DNA from: an uncultured Lachnospiraceae bacterium
GTDB lineage: Bacteria; Bacillota; Clostridia; Lachnospirales; Lachnospiraceae
Reading direction: 5' to 3'
Length of the DNA stretch: 64,000 bases
Assembly (NCBI GenBank): GCA_900554415.1
Contig: USGU01000013.1
Location: 1-64,000 of the forward strand
The position numbers and the translations under genes are program-made. The notes below the pieces were generated by a model. That model ran no database searches. It had not been told where the DNA came from and saw only the letters and a list, made by a program, of their open reading frames with translations. This document shows, piece by piece, positions 19,401 to 27,367 of this stretch. Every line of letters starts with the position of its first letter. The first letter of the stretch is position 1.

Positions 19401-20874
19401 GTATGTATTTTGGAACAGCAAGCATCTCATACTCATTGTATCCTTTTCCAAGCTCCTGTTCTCCTGCATATCCGGTCATCGTCTGTAAATTGAACAAATT
19501 AGACGCCCAGAAATCCAACTGAAAATCATCGGTCATCCAGTAATATTTCATAGTTGCCTGATATTCTTCACTGAGTGGAACCAAATCAAGCGGCTCCAGA
19601 ATATGACGTCCTTTTGTCACTGGATAAATCCAAGGCTGGACTTCGTCCTTCTCTGTCCATCCCGGTACAAGTGCATGAATAGCAGTGATATTATCATACT
19701 CATTAGTATCGCAATATCCTCGTAGTTTCAACATTTCATCCACATAATCAAACAGTGGAACGCTGTCGCTATCCGGATATTTCAATTCTTTACTGTTTAA
19801 TACTTTTGACTCATCGATTTTCTCACTGTCTTCAGTAAGTGGTTCTGCCAAAACAAACAGACATGCTTTCTTCACTGTATAAGTAGCCCAGTTTTCTTCC
19901 GTAATCGGGTCTACATATTCTTGCCATTCATCATCTGTTTTCAGTCGATAACTTGCTTTAATCAGCATGGTATCATTATTAATCTCTGTAGGAATTGTCA
20001 AAGGGAACTCTGTCAGCCATGTATCTCCACCATCAAAGGATACTGCTTCAACCCGGACATACTCATCCAGTGCCGTCTCATCCCAGTTATAGCGAATCAA
20101 ATCGCTGTCTTTCCATCCCAGCACATACGTGTCCAAAGCATTATATACTCTCGCTTTATCCACTACCTGTCCCATATACAGGCAGCTATCGGAATTTTCA
20201 GGCTGTGAAAACCGGATTACCAGCCGGTCCTTATTTTCCACATCGCCTTCCGTATATGGTCTGTTCGTATATATATCATTGACAGGGGCTTTCTTGGAAT
20301 CCGGATCCTGTACCCTGTCTGCTGGCCGTGTATTGGTGTCTGAATTATCACCATTTCCGTTATTTCCATTGTTTCCATTATTGTTGTTATCACTACCACC
20401 GTTAGTAGTTCCGTTTTCCCCTGTTCCAGAACCGTTTCCACCAATAATCAAATCTGCATTCGAAGCATCACCTGTCACATCCAGAATTGTTCCTGAATTC
20501 TGCGTGCCATCATCGAATGAGTTACCTGCCGAAAGATTATCACCATTATTAATCATCGCATTATTTTCTGCATTATCACCCAGTTGTTTTTCATTATCAA
20601 ACAGATAATCCGCCTGATTCCGAAGCGATGTATTATTATCTTTATTCTGATCTTTTTGAAGAAGTTCGCTTTCCCTTTTCTCACTGTCTTCCTTATGATT
20701 GGTTGTGTCATCATCGGAAAAAACAACCTGATTCGTCTGAATATCCCGGTCTTTTCCGGATGGGTCAAAAGATATACCTGCCTGATATGCTACCGCAAGC
20801 GCAACAGTTCCCGCCGTCAGAACTGACGCCGAGACTGCTACAACTCCTATTTTCTTTAACTTCTTATCTTCCAT
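16474..20874 (-). CDS. BspA-like leucine-rich-repeat (LRR_5) surface protein, 1466 residues
   Basis: The N-terminus has a short basic stretch and one hydrophobic helix (KIGVVAVSASVLTAGTVALA), a signal peptide or signal anchor. Residues 45-190 are low-complexity and Asn/Gly/Asp-rich. From about residue 820 the BspA/LRR_5 pattern is clear: IGYKAFYGCTSLQGVMID, IGNKAFDGCSNLRFV, YTFAGCSEITNITVRG, YLVFRECSNLESVTLG. The last 70 residues are Ser/Glu/Asp-rich without a membrane span or LPXTG motif, so anchoring would depend on the N-terminal helix. BspA-like proteins of gut Clostridia are generally adhesins or surface scaffolds. The start overlaps the histidine kinase gene by 19 bp, and the end overlaps moxR, placing it inside a regulatory and MoxR operon. 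Confidence 0.88.
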   Translation of the reverse strand: MEDKKLKKIGVVAVSASVLTAGTVALAVAYQAGISFDPSGKDRDIQTNQVVFSDDDTTNHKEDSEKRESELLQKDQNKDNNTSLRNQADYLFDNEKQLGDNAENNAMINNGDNLSAGNSFDDGTQNSGTILDVTGDASNADLIIGGNGSGTGENGTTNGGSDNNNNGNNGNNGNGDNSDTNTRPADRVQDPDSKKAPVNDIYTNRPYTEGDVENKDRLVIRFSQPENSDSCLYMGQVVDKARVYNALDTYVLGWKDSDLIRYNWDETALDEYVRVEAVSFDGGDTWLTEFPLTIPTEINNDTMLIKASYRLKTDDEWQEYVDPITEENWATYTVKKACLFVLAEPLTEDSEKIDESKVLNSKELKYPDSDSVPLFDYVDEMLKLRGYCDTNEYDNITAIHALVPGWTEKDEVQPWIYPVTKGRHILEPLDLVPLSEEYQATMKYYWMTDDFQLDFWASNLFNLQTMTGYAGEQELGKGYNEYEMLAVPKYIQSVDIDDYAGLTVDNLFIPDTVLYINESSLGITVNEAFRVDTDNLNYASTEEGVLTNKAGTEYQIIPSKITDLDVEENVTKVNLSGNNQVSVLNLKAESIEQLPKLVIDTTDIFGNSETKGQNCKIVLKDALLDAFVQMNFDQFVSSNTLTGLTNFRSISSEEEPDVVYTVASSGMITGNNGDLRKVIDIGRYSIQLDENVQTMKTNAFSETYALSRLQMPTDGNVVEMEKDCLAGSSLKTIVCYSQKQYDYIMANLENSGAPEGIHVEFTNLQTSKEGFIYYEETEEDVTEYILVEAPEDLAAFDGTVTAQDGSTVPITIIDNNAFESCKDLEWVELPESVSQIGYKAFYGCTSLQGVMIDATEYISIGNKAFDGCSNLRFVASNAMTAEMQDGYDPIIAHTYGWTQMTYFYAPTGSVGYGEHALAFTPESGVTSYVMVDIGDGCKMLYGMNEYGYPWLGIRSGVNVGSEVTLPSSTLELYSYSMADIRSSEGSYQLNWDDLQTLQYFDEGVFYESDLGGDITLTQESSYLDDYTFAGCSEITNITVRGELTHLGYLVFRECSNLESVTLGSAGTGVALSANIFYGCNSLRNLVLDDWSNEYDLSMQERTPFQFNTAWTQEEEWNTLHIEIPYDPENFYIKKWRYYMAGYREEFSTQEGMNLPAYLVMWEGLYQDYLWNNGEYPTYEQIDAEVEEKLLVAENGIRKMFGEEAVDEPTNFYTYRKEGDTLTLVGAPSNIDYAFLYGEMMEFPSGWSLDYIASGAFSKSKHLGSLTFIDNLVGIYPNIFDGVESDEITLRFWTDTVPELIVENEGVPYTFGVDNSKIKLEINSGMGEAFISGWSYPLAGYSNRETMEEAVKAEMTEANGVEPTEDALKVEVDKRILPYMNIVRGWLGLASVDSVDEMAAGTENISEIDTSVMAQRSVQGIEQTVQEEAETVNSEKFNESDSDGTKESEDINDISSLDKETKAGTEE

Positions 20875-22589
20875 GTACTATCCTGCTCCCTTTTTTCAAG
20901 AAATGCACCAACGCTTCTCTGCAATGCCTGGAAATCAACAGGCTTTGCATAATGTCCATTCATACCACTTTCTATAGATAAACGTTCGTCTTCTACAAAC
21001 GCATCTGCCGATAACGCAAAAATTGGAATCTGTGCCGCATCCGGGCGTTTCTGAATCCAGCGAATTGCTCTTGCCGCATCCCGTCCGTTCATAACCGGCA
21101 TCTGGACATCCATCAAAATAAAATCATAATAATTCTCTGGGTGTAACCGGAAGCTGTCAACTGCCTTCTGCCCATTATCTACTACTTCAACTTCTGCTCC
21201 CATACCGGTAAGGATTTCTTCCGCAATCATTGCATTCACTTCGTTGTCTTCTGCCAGAAGAATTCTGCGTCCCTTAAATGCTGTACTTTCTTTATTTTCA
21301 TCCTGAATAATTCTTTCCGAATCATCCATAACAACTTCTGCAGGTTTTTCTGCCTCTGGTAAATGAAGGAAAATCGTAAAATCTGAGCCTTTACCAGGGG
21401 TACTCTTAACTACAATCTCTCCTCCCATCAGCCGTACAAGCTGATCGGTAATTGCCATTCCAAGTCCGGTTCCGCCATATTCTTTCGCTGTTTCAATTCC
21501 TTCCTGCTCAAATGGACGGAAGATACGATTCAGGAATTCTGAACTCATACCAATTCCTGTATCATGTACACAGACCATCATATCTATCATTCCGTCCCGC
21601 TTCAACATCTGCCGGAATGTAACTGTGATTTCTCCTTCTTTCGTAAATTTCACCGCATTCGAAAGGAAATTAATGATAATCTGACTGATTCGGAGTTCAT
21701 CACCGATTACATAATCCGCAGTCACTTCTTCAAACTCTACTGCATAATGAATTCCTTTTACATCCAGTTCTTTTTCAAACATATCATAAAGCTTATCACC
21801 AAGCCTTCTCAGACTAAATGGCTGATTTTCAAGTTCCACTTTTCCTGCCTCAATACGGGACATATTCAGAATATCATTAATCAATGACAACAGATGGTCT
21901 GATAGCTCGTCTGCACGTTCCAGGTACTGATATGCCGGATGTGTTTTTTCCATTTTTCCTTCTGCCAAGGTAAGCATACCAATAATTCCGTTCATAGGTG
22001 TACGGATTTCGTGAGACATTCTGGACAAAAATGTAGTTTTTGATTTGCTCTCTTCTTCTGCTTCCATCAGTCTGCGTTCATATTCTTCCATTTTCTGATG
22101 TATCTCTGTAATGACATAAAAAGAAAATTGATCATAAACACCATCATTGCTTCTCTTTACCGTAATCTGAATCCACTGTCCGCTTTTAAGCTGAACCTGT
22201 CTTTCTAACAGATATGTTCCATCCCATGTCTGATAATCCTTCCACAATTTTTCCATAACATCTGGTTTCTTCCATATCGTTTTCAGATTGGCAATATCTT
22301 CTTGTAAATCCTGAAGTGAGATTCCGAGAAAAGCCTTCAGATTCCCAGTCGCATACACTGGCATCATATCATTTCTTCGAAACAGAACATAGGCTTCCTT
22401 TACCCATTCATCCATTTCCCGCAATATCACATTCTCCATGTCATTCCTATTTATTTTCGTTTTTTTGCAGATATTTTTCAATATCCTTCCTAATATGAAC
22501 ATAACTGCTGCAATAAGTTCTATCGCACCGACCAGCAGCAGTGCATAATTATCTCCGATTGCTGTAAGCCCATCTGCTAATTGGCTCAT
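20856..22589 (-). CDS. Hybrid sensor histidine kinase / response regulator
   Basis: The 577-residue protein has one N-terminal membrane helix (YALLLVGAIELIAAVMFILG), a PAS-like domain (about 50-150), and a dimerization/phosphoacceptor helix with FLSRMSHEIRTPMNGIIG. An HATPase domain (N box IINFLSNAVKF, G1 DTGIGMS, G2 GTGLGMA) and a C-terminal receiver with phosphoacceptor Asp in FILMDVQMPVMNG follow. No HPt or DNA-binding domain is present, so phosphate must pass to an unseen partner. The start is supported by GAGGAG 8 bases upstream. It heads the BspA-MoxR-DUF58 operon, suggesting it senses a signal that sets expression of those surface genes or of genes elsewhere. Confidence 0.92.
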   Translation of the reverse strand: MSQLADGLTAIGDNYALLLVGAIELIAAVMFILGRILKNICKKTKINRNDMENVILREMDEWVKEAYVLFRRNDMMPVYATGNLKAFLGISLQDLQEDIANLKTIWKKPDVMEKLWKDYQTWDGTYLLERQVQLKSGQWIQITVKRSNDGVYDQFSFYVITEIHQKMEEYERRLMEAEEESKSKTTFLSRMSHEIRTPMNGIIGMLTLAEGKMEKTHPAYQYLERADELSDHLLSLINDILNMSRIEAGKVELENQPFSLRRLGDKLYDMFEKELDVKGIHYAVEFEEVTADYVIGDELRISQIIINFLSNAVKFTKEGEITVTFRQMLKRDGMIDMMVCVHDTGIGMSSEFLNRIFRPFEQEGIETAKEYGGTGLGMAITDQLVRLMGGEIVVKSTPGKGSDFTIFLHLPEAEKPAEVVMDDSERIIQDENKESTAFKGRRILLAEDNEVNAMIAEEILTGMGAEVEVVDNGQKAVDSFRLHPENYYDFILMDVQMPVMNGRDAARAIRWIQKRPDAAQIPIFALSADAFVEDERLSIESGMNGHYAKPVDFQALQRSVGAFLEKREQDSTWKIRS

Positions 22590-22651
22590 AATCCGCTCCT
22601 CTCATCCGGCATTACACCGTCTCATCTTTTTTCATTTATTTTTAATAATTA

Positions 22652-22680
22652 ATTGTAGCACATACATATGTGCTTTTCTA
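22652..22680 (-). promoter_or_regulatory. Promoter of the kinase-BspA operon with a perfect palindrome in its spacer
   Basis: On the minus strand a -10 TACAAT (22652-22657) and a -35-like TAGAAA (22675-22680) flank a 17-bp spacer. Nearly the whole spacer (22658-22673) is the inverted repeat GCACATA-TG-TATGTGC with 7-bp arms. A dimeric repressor or activator bound there would block or reshape the promoter. Confidence 0.5.
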
Positions 22681-22720
22681 TAAAAAAGATAGGATTTTTT
22701 GTAATACTTGTTTTGGGTAT

Positions 22721-22767
22721 AGAAAAAGACTGCCCACATTCAATCCTCTTGAAAATGAACAGTCTTT
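22721..22767 (-). terminator. Terminator after the rRNA methyltransferase gene
   Basis: On the minus strand the arms AAAGACTG and CAGTCTTT (8 bp) enclose a 27-base loop and are followed by TTCT. It lies about 30 bases after the stop at 22797. Confidence 0.7.
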
Positions 22768-22796
22768 CTGGTTAAAGAAGTAAAACTTTCAAAATA

Positions 22797-24164
22797 TTAT
22801 TTTTCTTTTCTTGACAGCAGGCAAACCGTCTCTACATGATATGTGCCCGGGAATAAATCAATACACACAATTCTTTCTACTTTGTATCCTCTTCCCTGCA
22901 GCATTTCCAAATCTCTTGCAAGACTGGTTGGCTTACATGCAATATAAACCATTTTGTCTACTCCGAAGTCAATAATCTTCTCCAATGCTTTCGGATGCAC
23001 ACCGTCTCTTGGCGGGTCCAGCACGATTAAATCCGGTACTTCGCCAAGTTCATCAATCACTTTGAGGACATCGCCGGCCCAGAAAGTACAGTTGTCAAGT
23101 CCATTCTGCTTTGCATTTTCTTTGGCAGCTTCCACCGCTTCCTCCACAATTTCCACCCCGACTACTTTCTTTGCAACCGGAGCCAGTATCTGTGCAATCG
23201 TTCCTGTTCCGCTGTAAAGGTCAAAGATAACTTTATCTTTCGTCTCACCGATATAAGTTCTCGCTGTTTCGTAGAGTACTTCTGCCCCCAAAGAGTTTGT
23301 CTGAAAGAAAGAAAATGGCGTAATTTTAAACTGAAGTCCAAGTAATTCTTCATAGAAATAGTCCTGTCCAAACAGAATCTCTGTGCCTTCGTCCTTTACC
23401 ACATCTGCAAGGCTGTCATTCTTTGTATGCAGGATTCCGACAAGCTTTCCTGTTAAATTCAGGCTGTTCAGTGCTTCTACAAACTTTTCCTTCTCCAGTT
23501 CATACTCTGTGGTTGTTACCAAATCCACCAATATTTCCTGCGTTTTCACTGCCTTACGAACCAGCAGATGGCGAAAAAATCCGGTGTGACGCATACGATG
23601 ATAATACGGAAGTCCTGTTCCTTGCGCAAACTGCAACACTCCGGTTAAAATTGCACGAAAATCACTGTCCACAATCTGACAATCCGGAACATTTACAATA
23701 TCGTGAAAACTTCCCCTTTTATGCATACCAAGCGCAAGCGGACCGTCTTTGTATTCATCCCCAAAGGAAAATTCCATCTTATTCCGGTATTCATTCTGAA
23801 CCGGACTTGGCTTTACACCTTCCCATACATATTCCCCATCTACTGCTTCATCCATCATGGTTTTGATTTGCTGTTCCTTCATCTGAAGCTGATTCTCATA
23901 TGGAAGATTCTGGTATGTACACCCTCCGCAGTTTCCAAAATGTGGACATGGCGATTCTGTTTCCAACGGTGATTTTTCCAGCACTTCCAGCAGTCTGCCC
24001 TCTGCCTGACCTTTTTTTATCTTATTTACAGCAAACTGAACTTTCTGTCCTTCTACTGTATTCTTCACGATTACGTTTTTTTCTTCTCCTGGAATTACAG
24101 CGATTCCTTTGTTCGGAAATTCTATCCTTTCAATTTTCCCTTCGAAAATCTGACCTTTTTTCAT
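22797..24164 (-). CDS. rlmD: 23S rRNA (uracil-5-)-methyltransferase of the RlmD/RumA family
   Basis: The 455-residue SAM-dependent enzyme should methylate C5 of a uracil in 23S rRNA. It has an N-terminal TRAM-like beta barrel (GKIERIEFPNKGIAVI), a 4Fe-4S cysteine motif (CPHFGNCGGCTYQ plus an upstream Cys), and a Rossmann core (VIFDLYSGTGTIAQILAP). The DPPR motif and the catalytic-cysteine region YIACKPTSLARDLEML follow, as in RumA/RlmD. Firmicutes carry several paralogues (RlmCD-type) so the exact base modified is uncertain. It stands alone between two terminators or gaps. Confidence 0.88.
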   Translation of the reverse strand: MKKGQIFEGKIERIEFPNKGIAVIPGEEKNVIVKNTVEGQKVQFAVNKIKKGQAEGRLLEVLEKSPLETESPCPHFGNCGGCTYQNLPYENQLQMKEQQIKTMMDEAVDGEYVWEGVKPSPVQNEYRNKMEFSFGDEYKDGPLALGMHKRGSFHDIVNVPDCQIVDSDFRAILTGVLQFAQGTGLPYYHRMRHTGFFRHLLVRKAVKTQEILVDLVTTTEYELEKEKFVEALNSLNLTGKLVGILHTKNDSLADVVKDEGTEILFGQDYFYEELLGLQFKITPFSFFQTNSLGAEVLYETARTYIGETKDKVIFDLYSGTGTIAQILAPVAKKVVGVEIVEEAVEAAKENAKQNGLDNCTFWAGDVLKVIDELGEVPDLIVLDPPRDGVHPKALEKIIDFGVDKMVYIACKPTSLARDLEMLQGRGYKVERIVCIDLFPGTYHVETVCLLSRKEK

Positions 24165-24222
24165 GTATTTATTACCTCTTCTTTACGCTTTTATGGACTT
24201 TGGCTCGTTGCTTCGCATAAAT

Positions 24223-24250
24223 AAGGCAGGAATCTTAAGACCCCTGCCTT
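24223..24250 (-). terminator. Terminator after the small acidic membrane protein gene
   Basis: The arms AAGGCAGGG and TCCTGCCTT enclose a short loop and are followed on the minus strand by ATTTAT. It lies about 20 bases past the stop at 24271. The T-run is weak. Confidence 0.6.
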
Positions 24251-24270
24251 ACTCTTACCTTCTCTGTGAC

Positions 24271-24504
24271 TTATTGTACTTCGTCTTCGTCATCGAAGAA
24301 ATCTTCATCAAAGTCTTCGTCGAAATCTTCCAGATAATCTGTTGTGAAGAAACGATATACTGCATAAGCGATTCCTGCTACTGCTGCAACCGCTCCAATA
24401 ATTGCAAGTCCCCACAGTACTGTTGTTTTCATCTTTTCGTCTTCTTTTTTCTGAACGAGTTCGTTTAATTTTGTTGTTGCGAGAATTTCTTCAAATTTTG
24501 TCAT
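24271..24504 (-). CDS. Small acidic-tailed single-span membrane protein (77 aa)
   Basis: This short protein has an amphipathic N-terminal helix (FEEILATTKLNELVQKKEDE), one clear membrane span (VLWGLAIIGAVAAVAGIAYA), and a tail made almost only of Asp, Glu and Phe (DFDEDFDEDFF). It has its own ribosome site, an upstream promoter-like element and a terminator, which supports a real gene. I do not recognise a named family; small proteins of this shape are common in Lachnospiraceae. Function unknown. Confidence 0.75.
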   Translation of the reverse strand: MTKFEEILATTKLNELVQKKEDEKMKTTVLWGLAIIGAVAAVAGIAYAVYRFFTTDYLEDFDEDFDEDFFDDEDEVQ

Positions 24505-24541
24505 GCTGCCACGCCCTTTCTACTACATCCAAGACTCCCTT

Positions 24542-24589
24542 GTATGTAACTATTTGCTTTTTTCAGTATAGCATTTTTGCAGTTAAATT
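24542..24589 (-). promoter_or_regulatory. Possible extended -10 promoter for the 77-residue protein gene
   Basis: On the minus strand the sequence TGCTATACT gives an extended -10 element about 65 bases before the gene start. No good -35 box accompanies it. Confidence 0.35.
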
Positions 24590-24646
24590 TCTACTATATT
24601 ATTTTAATTTTCCAAAGTGCTATACCATATTTTATAAATTTCCAAA

Positions 24647-26881
24647 CTATATTTTCTGCAGTTTTGCAAACATTGCAAACATCTTTTTCACACCTGCCGT
24701 GTCAAAGGCTACGGTCACTTCATAATCTCTTCCACCTGAAGTAATCTGCGTCACCAGACCTTCACCAAATTTCACATGCCGGACTCTGTCACCCACTTCA
24801 TAATCCAGTGCTCCGCCCTGTTTTTTCCCAAACTGCTGCACCGGCTTTGCAGCCGCAAATGGTTTTGCCTGAAACGCCTGTTTCGCCTGTTGATAGGTAC
24901 TATGTTTTACAGGTTCAAATTCTTTTTTCTTTTCTATTACAAGATGTTCCGACAAAAGCTCCTCCGGAATTTCTTCCACAAACCGGGATACTCTGTTATA
25001 CTGCGTATTTCCATGAATCATTCTTCGTCTGGCACAAGTCAGTGCAAGATGCTTCTTTGCTCTTGTAATTCCAACATAACAGAGTCTTCGTTCTTCTTCC
25101 ACATCCATCGGGTCATCAGAATTAATGGACATGTAACTTGGAAAGAGTCCGTCTTCCAATCCAGTCAGATATACATTTGGAAATTCCAGTCCTTTTGCGC
25201 TATGTAAGGTCATCAGTACCACATAATCCGAGGATTCATCCAGAGAATCAATATCCGCTACCAGTGCAACCTGCTCTAAGAAACCGGATAATGTTGCTTT
25301 TTCTCCTGCTTCTTCGCATTCTTCTTCATAGGCTTTCATTTTGTTTTTTAATTCTTCAATATTTTCCAGGCGTGCTTCTGCCTCCTCATCCGTTTCTGCC
25401 TGTAATTCTTCCACATATCCCGTCGTCTCAATAATACTATCCATTAAATCTGAAATAGACAGGAAATCACATTCTGCCTTCATTTCTTCAATGATTGCAA
25501 CAAACCGTTCAATTTTCCCTGCACTTCTTTCAACACCGGGAATTCCTGCTGCTGCCTTGGAAGCTTCATAGAAACTGATGTCGTGTTCATAGGCATAATC
25601 CTGAATTCTTCCTATAGTAGTTGCCCCGATTCCCCGCTTTGGCACATTGATAATACGACGGACTGCCAGATCATCTTTTCCATTTTCAATAGTTTTCAGA
25701 TAGGCCAGTAAGTCCTTGATTTCTCTTCTGGCATAGAAGTTAATTCCGCCCACAATTTTATATGGAATATTGGAAACAACCAGCTTTTCTTCAAACATAC
25801 GGGATTGCGCATTGGTACGGTATAAAATAGCATGGTCATTATAGGCCGCCCCTCTCATATTCACATTTCTGCGTATGTCACCCACCACATACTCTGCCTC
25901 TTCATATGCATTATCGAACTGACGGAACTGCACCTGGTCTCCCCGTTCATTCTCCGTCCAGAGTGCCTTTTCTTTTCTGCCTCTGTTATGAGCAATCACT
26001 GCATTTGCCGCATCCAGAATATTTCCGGTAGAACGATAATTCTGCTCCAATTTGATGACCTTTGTATCGGTAAATACCTGTTCAAAATTCAAAATATTTT
26101 TAATATTTGCTCCACGGAATTTGTAAATGGACTGGTCATCGTCACCTACCACGCAAAGATTTTTATATTTTCCGGCAAGGGTGCTCACCAGCATAAACTG
26201 CACCGTATTGGTATCCTGATACTCGTCCACCATGATATAGCGGAAACGGTTCTGGTAATATTCCAATACATCCGGCTGGGTCTGGAAAAGCTGCACCGTT
26301 TTCACCAGCAAATCATCAAAATCCAGTGCGTTGTTCGCCCGCATTTCTTTCTCATACTCGATATAGGCTTCGGCTATCTTCTTCTTTGTAAAATCCCCTT
26401 CTGCCTGAATCCGGAACTCTTCCGGACTTATCATTTCATTTTTTGCTGAAGAAATAGCGCCAAGAAGGGTACGTTCTTTATAGACTTTCGTGTCCAGTTG
26501 TAAAAAACGGCAGACATCCTTCATTAATGTTTTCTGGTCATCGGTATCATAAATCGTAAAGTTTGTATCATATCCTAGACGGTCAATATAGCGTCTCAGG
26601 ATACGCACACACATAGAATGGAAGGTGCTGACCCAGATACTTTCTGCCCCCATTCCCACAATTTTGTCCACTCGTTCCCGCATTTCACTTGCCGCTTTGT
26701 TGGTAAATGTAATTGCCAGAATATTCCATGGATTGACTTGTTTCTCCTCAATCAGGTATGCAATACGATGTGTCAGTACTCTGGTTTTCCCGGAACCTGC
26801 CCCTGCAAGCAGCAAAAGCGGTCCCTCTGTATAGTATACCGCTTCCTTCTGCGGCTCATTTAACGAATCATAGATACTCAT
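24647..26881 (-). CDS. pcrA: UvrD/PcrA-family ATP-dependent DNA helicase
   Basis: This 744-residue superfamily-1 3'-5' helicase acts in repair, plasmid replication and removal of obstacles from DNA. Motifs in order are the Q motif LNEPQKEAVYY, Walker A LAGAGSGKTRVL, motif Ia (AITFTNKAASEM), Walker B VDEYQDTN, GDDDQSIYKFRGA, VLMTLHSAKGLEFPNVYLTG and RRLCYVGITRAKKHL. The C-terminal 50 residues (VGDRVRHVKFGEGLVTQI) form the Tudor-like domain seen in Firmicutes PcrA, which contacts RNA polymerase. It is divergent from the yerC-truA pair. Confidence 0.95.
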   Translation of the reverse strand: MSIYDSLNEPQKEAVYYTEGPLLLLAGAGSGKTRVLTHRIAYLIEEKQVNPWNILAITFTNKAASEMRERVDKIVGMGAESIWVSTFHSMCVRILRRYIDRLGYDTNFTIYDTDDQKTLMKDVCRFLQLDTKVYKERTLLGAISSAKNEMISPEEFRIQAEGDFTKKKIAEAYIEYEKEMRANNALDFDDLLVKTVQLFQTQPDVLEYYQNRFRYIMVDEYQDTNTVQFMLVSTLAGKYKNLCVVGDDDQSIYKFRGANIKNILNFEQVFTDTKVIKLEQNYRSTGNILDAANAVIAHNRGRKEKALWTENERGDQVQFRQFDNAYEEAEYVVGDIRRNVNMRGAAYNDHAILYRTNAQSRMFEEKLVVSNIPYKIVGGINFYARREIKDLLAYLKTIENGKDDLAVRRIINVPKRGIGATTIGRIQDYAYEHDISFYEASKAAAGIPGVERSAGKIERFVAIIEEMKAECDFLSISDLMDSIIETTGYVEELQAETDEEAEARLENIEELKNKMKAYEEECEEAGEKATLSGFLEQVALVADIDSLDESSDYVVLMTLHSAKGLEFPNVYLTGLEDGLFPSYMSINSDDPMDVEEERRLCYVGITRAKKHLALTCARRRMIHGNTQYNRVSRFVEEIPEELLSEHLVIEKKKEFEPVKHSTYQQAKQAFQAKPFAAAKPVQQFGKKQGGALDYEVGDRVRHVKFGEGLVTQITSGGRDYEVTVAFDTAGVKKMFAMFAKLQKI

Positions 26882-26991
26882 AATTTTAATTCCTTTTTCT
26901 TTCTCTTTTCATCTTTCAAACAGACAATTGTACTTTTCTTAGCATACCACATTTTTCACTGATTGAAAAACAAAATAGATGGTTTTATGTG

Positions 26992-27020
26992 TTTACTTTA
27001 TGAATTTACTATGTTAAAAT
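26992..27020 (+). promoter_or_regulatory. Predicted promoter of yerC-truA
   Basis: TTTACT (26992-26997) and TAAAAT (27015-27020) are separated by 17 bp, about 32 bases before the YerC-like start codon at 27053. Confidence 0.5.
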
Positions 27021-27052
27021 GTAAGAGTGAAAATAATGCGGAGGTAATCAGT

Positions 27053-27367
27053 ATGAGTAAAAAAATCAGAACAGAAGCTGTTGATTTCTTATTTGACTCC
27101 ATCTTGCTTCTTGAAAACAGAGAGGAATGCTATAAATTCTTTGAAGATATTTGCACAATCAACGAACTGCTTTCTTTATCCCAGAGATTTGAAGTTGCAA
27201 AGATGCTGCGCAGCGATAACACTTATCTGGAAATTGCAGAAAAGACCGGTGCTTCTACTGCAACTATCAGTCGTGTAAACCGTTCTCTCAACTATGGAAA
27301 CGATGGTTATGATATGATTTTTGAACGTTATAATAACTGGAAAAAATCCAATGAATCAAAATTATAA
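27053..27367 (+). CDS. YerC/YecD-family TrpR-like DNA-binding protein
   Basis: This 104-residue protein starts MSKKIRTEAVDFLFDSILL and has a TrpR-type helix-turn-helix (LSLSQRFEVAKMLRSDNTY, EIAEKTGASTATISRVNRSL). YerC-like proteins are small helical DNA-binding proteins found in many Firmicutes, and yerC is near pcrA in Bacillus too. The ATG at 27053 is chosen because GGAGG lies nine bases upstream; an earlier in-frame ATG at 26963 lies within the promoter. Targets unknown. Confidence 0.88.
   Translation: MSKKIRTEAVDFLFDSILLLENREECYKFFEDICTINELLSLSQRFEVAKMLRSDNTYLEIAEKTGASTATISRVNRSLNYGNDGYDMIFERYNNWKKSNESKL

Noticed and set aside
1..22589. Prophage or integrative element in the surface-gene region
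   Set aside because: No integrase, transposase, tRNA or flanking direct repeats were found, and gene style resembles the rest of the window.
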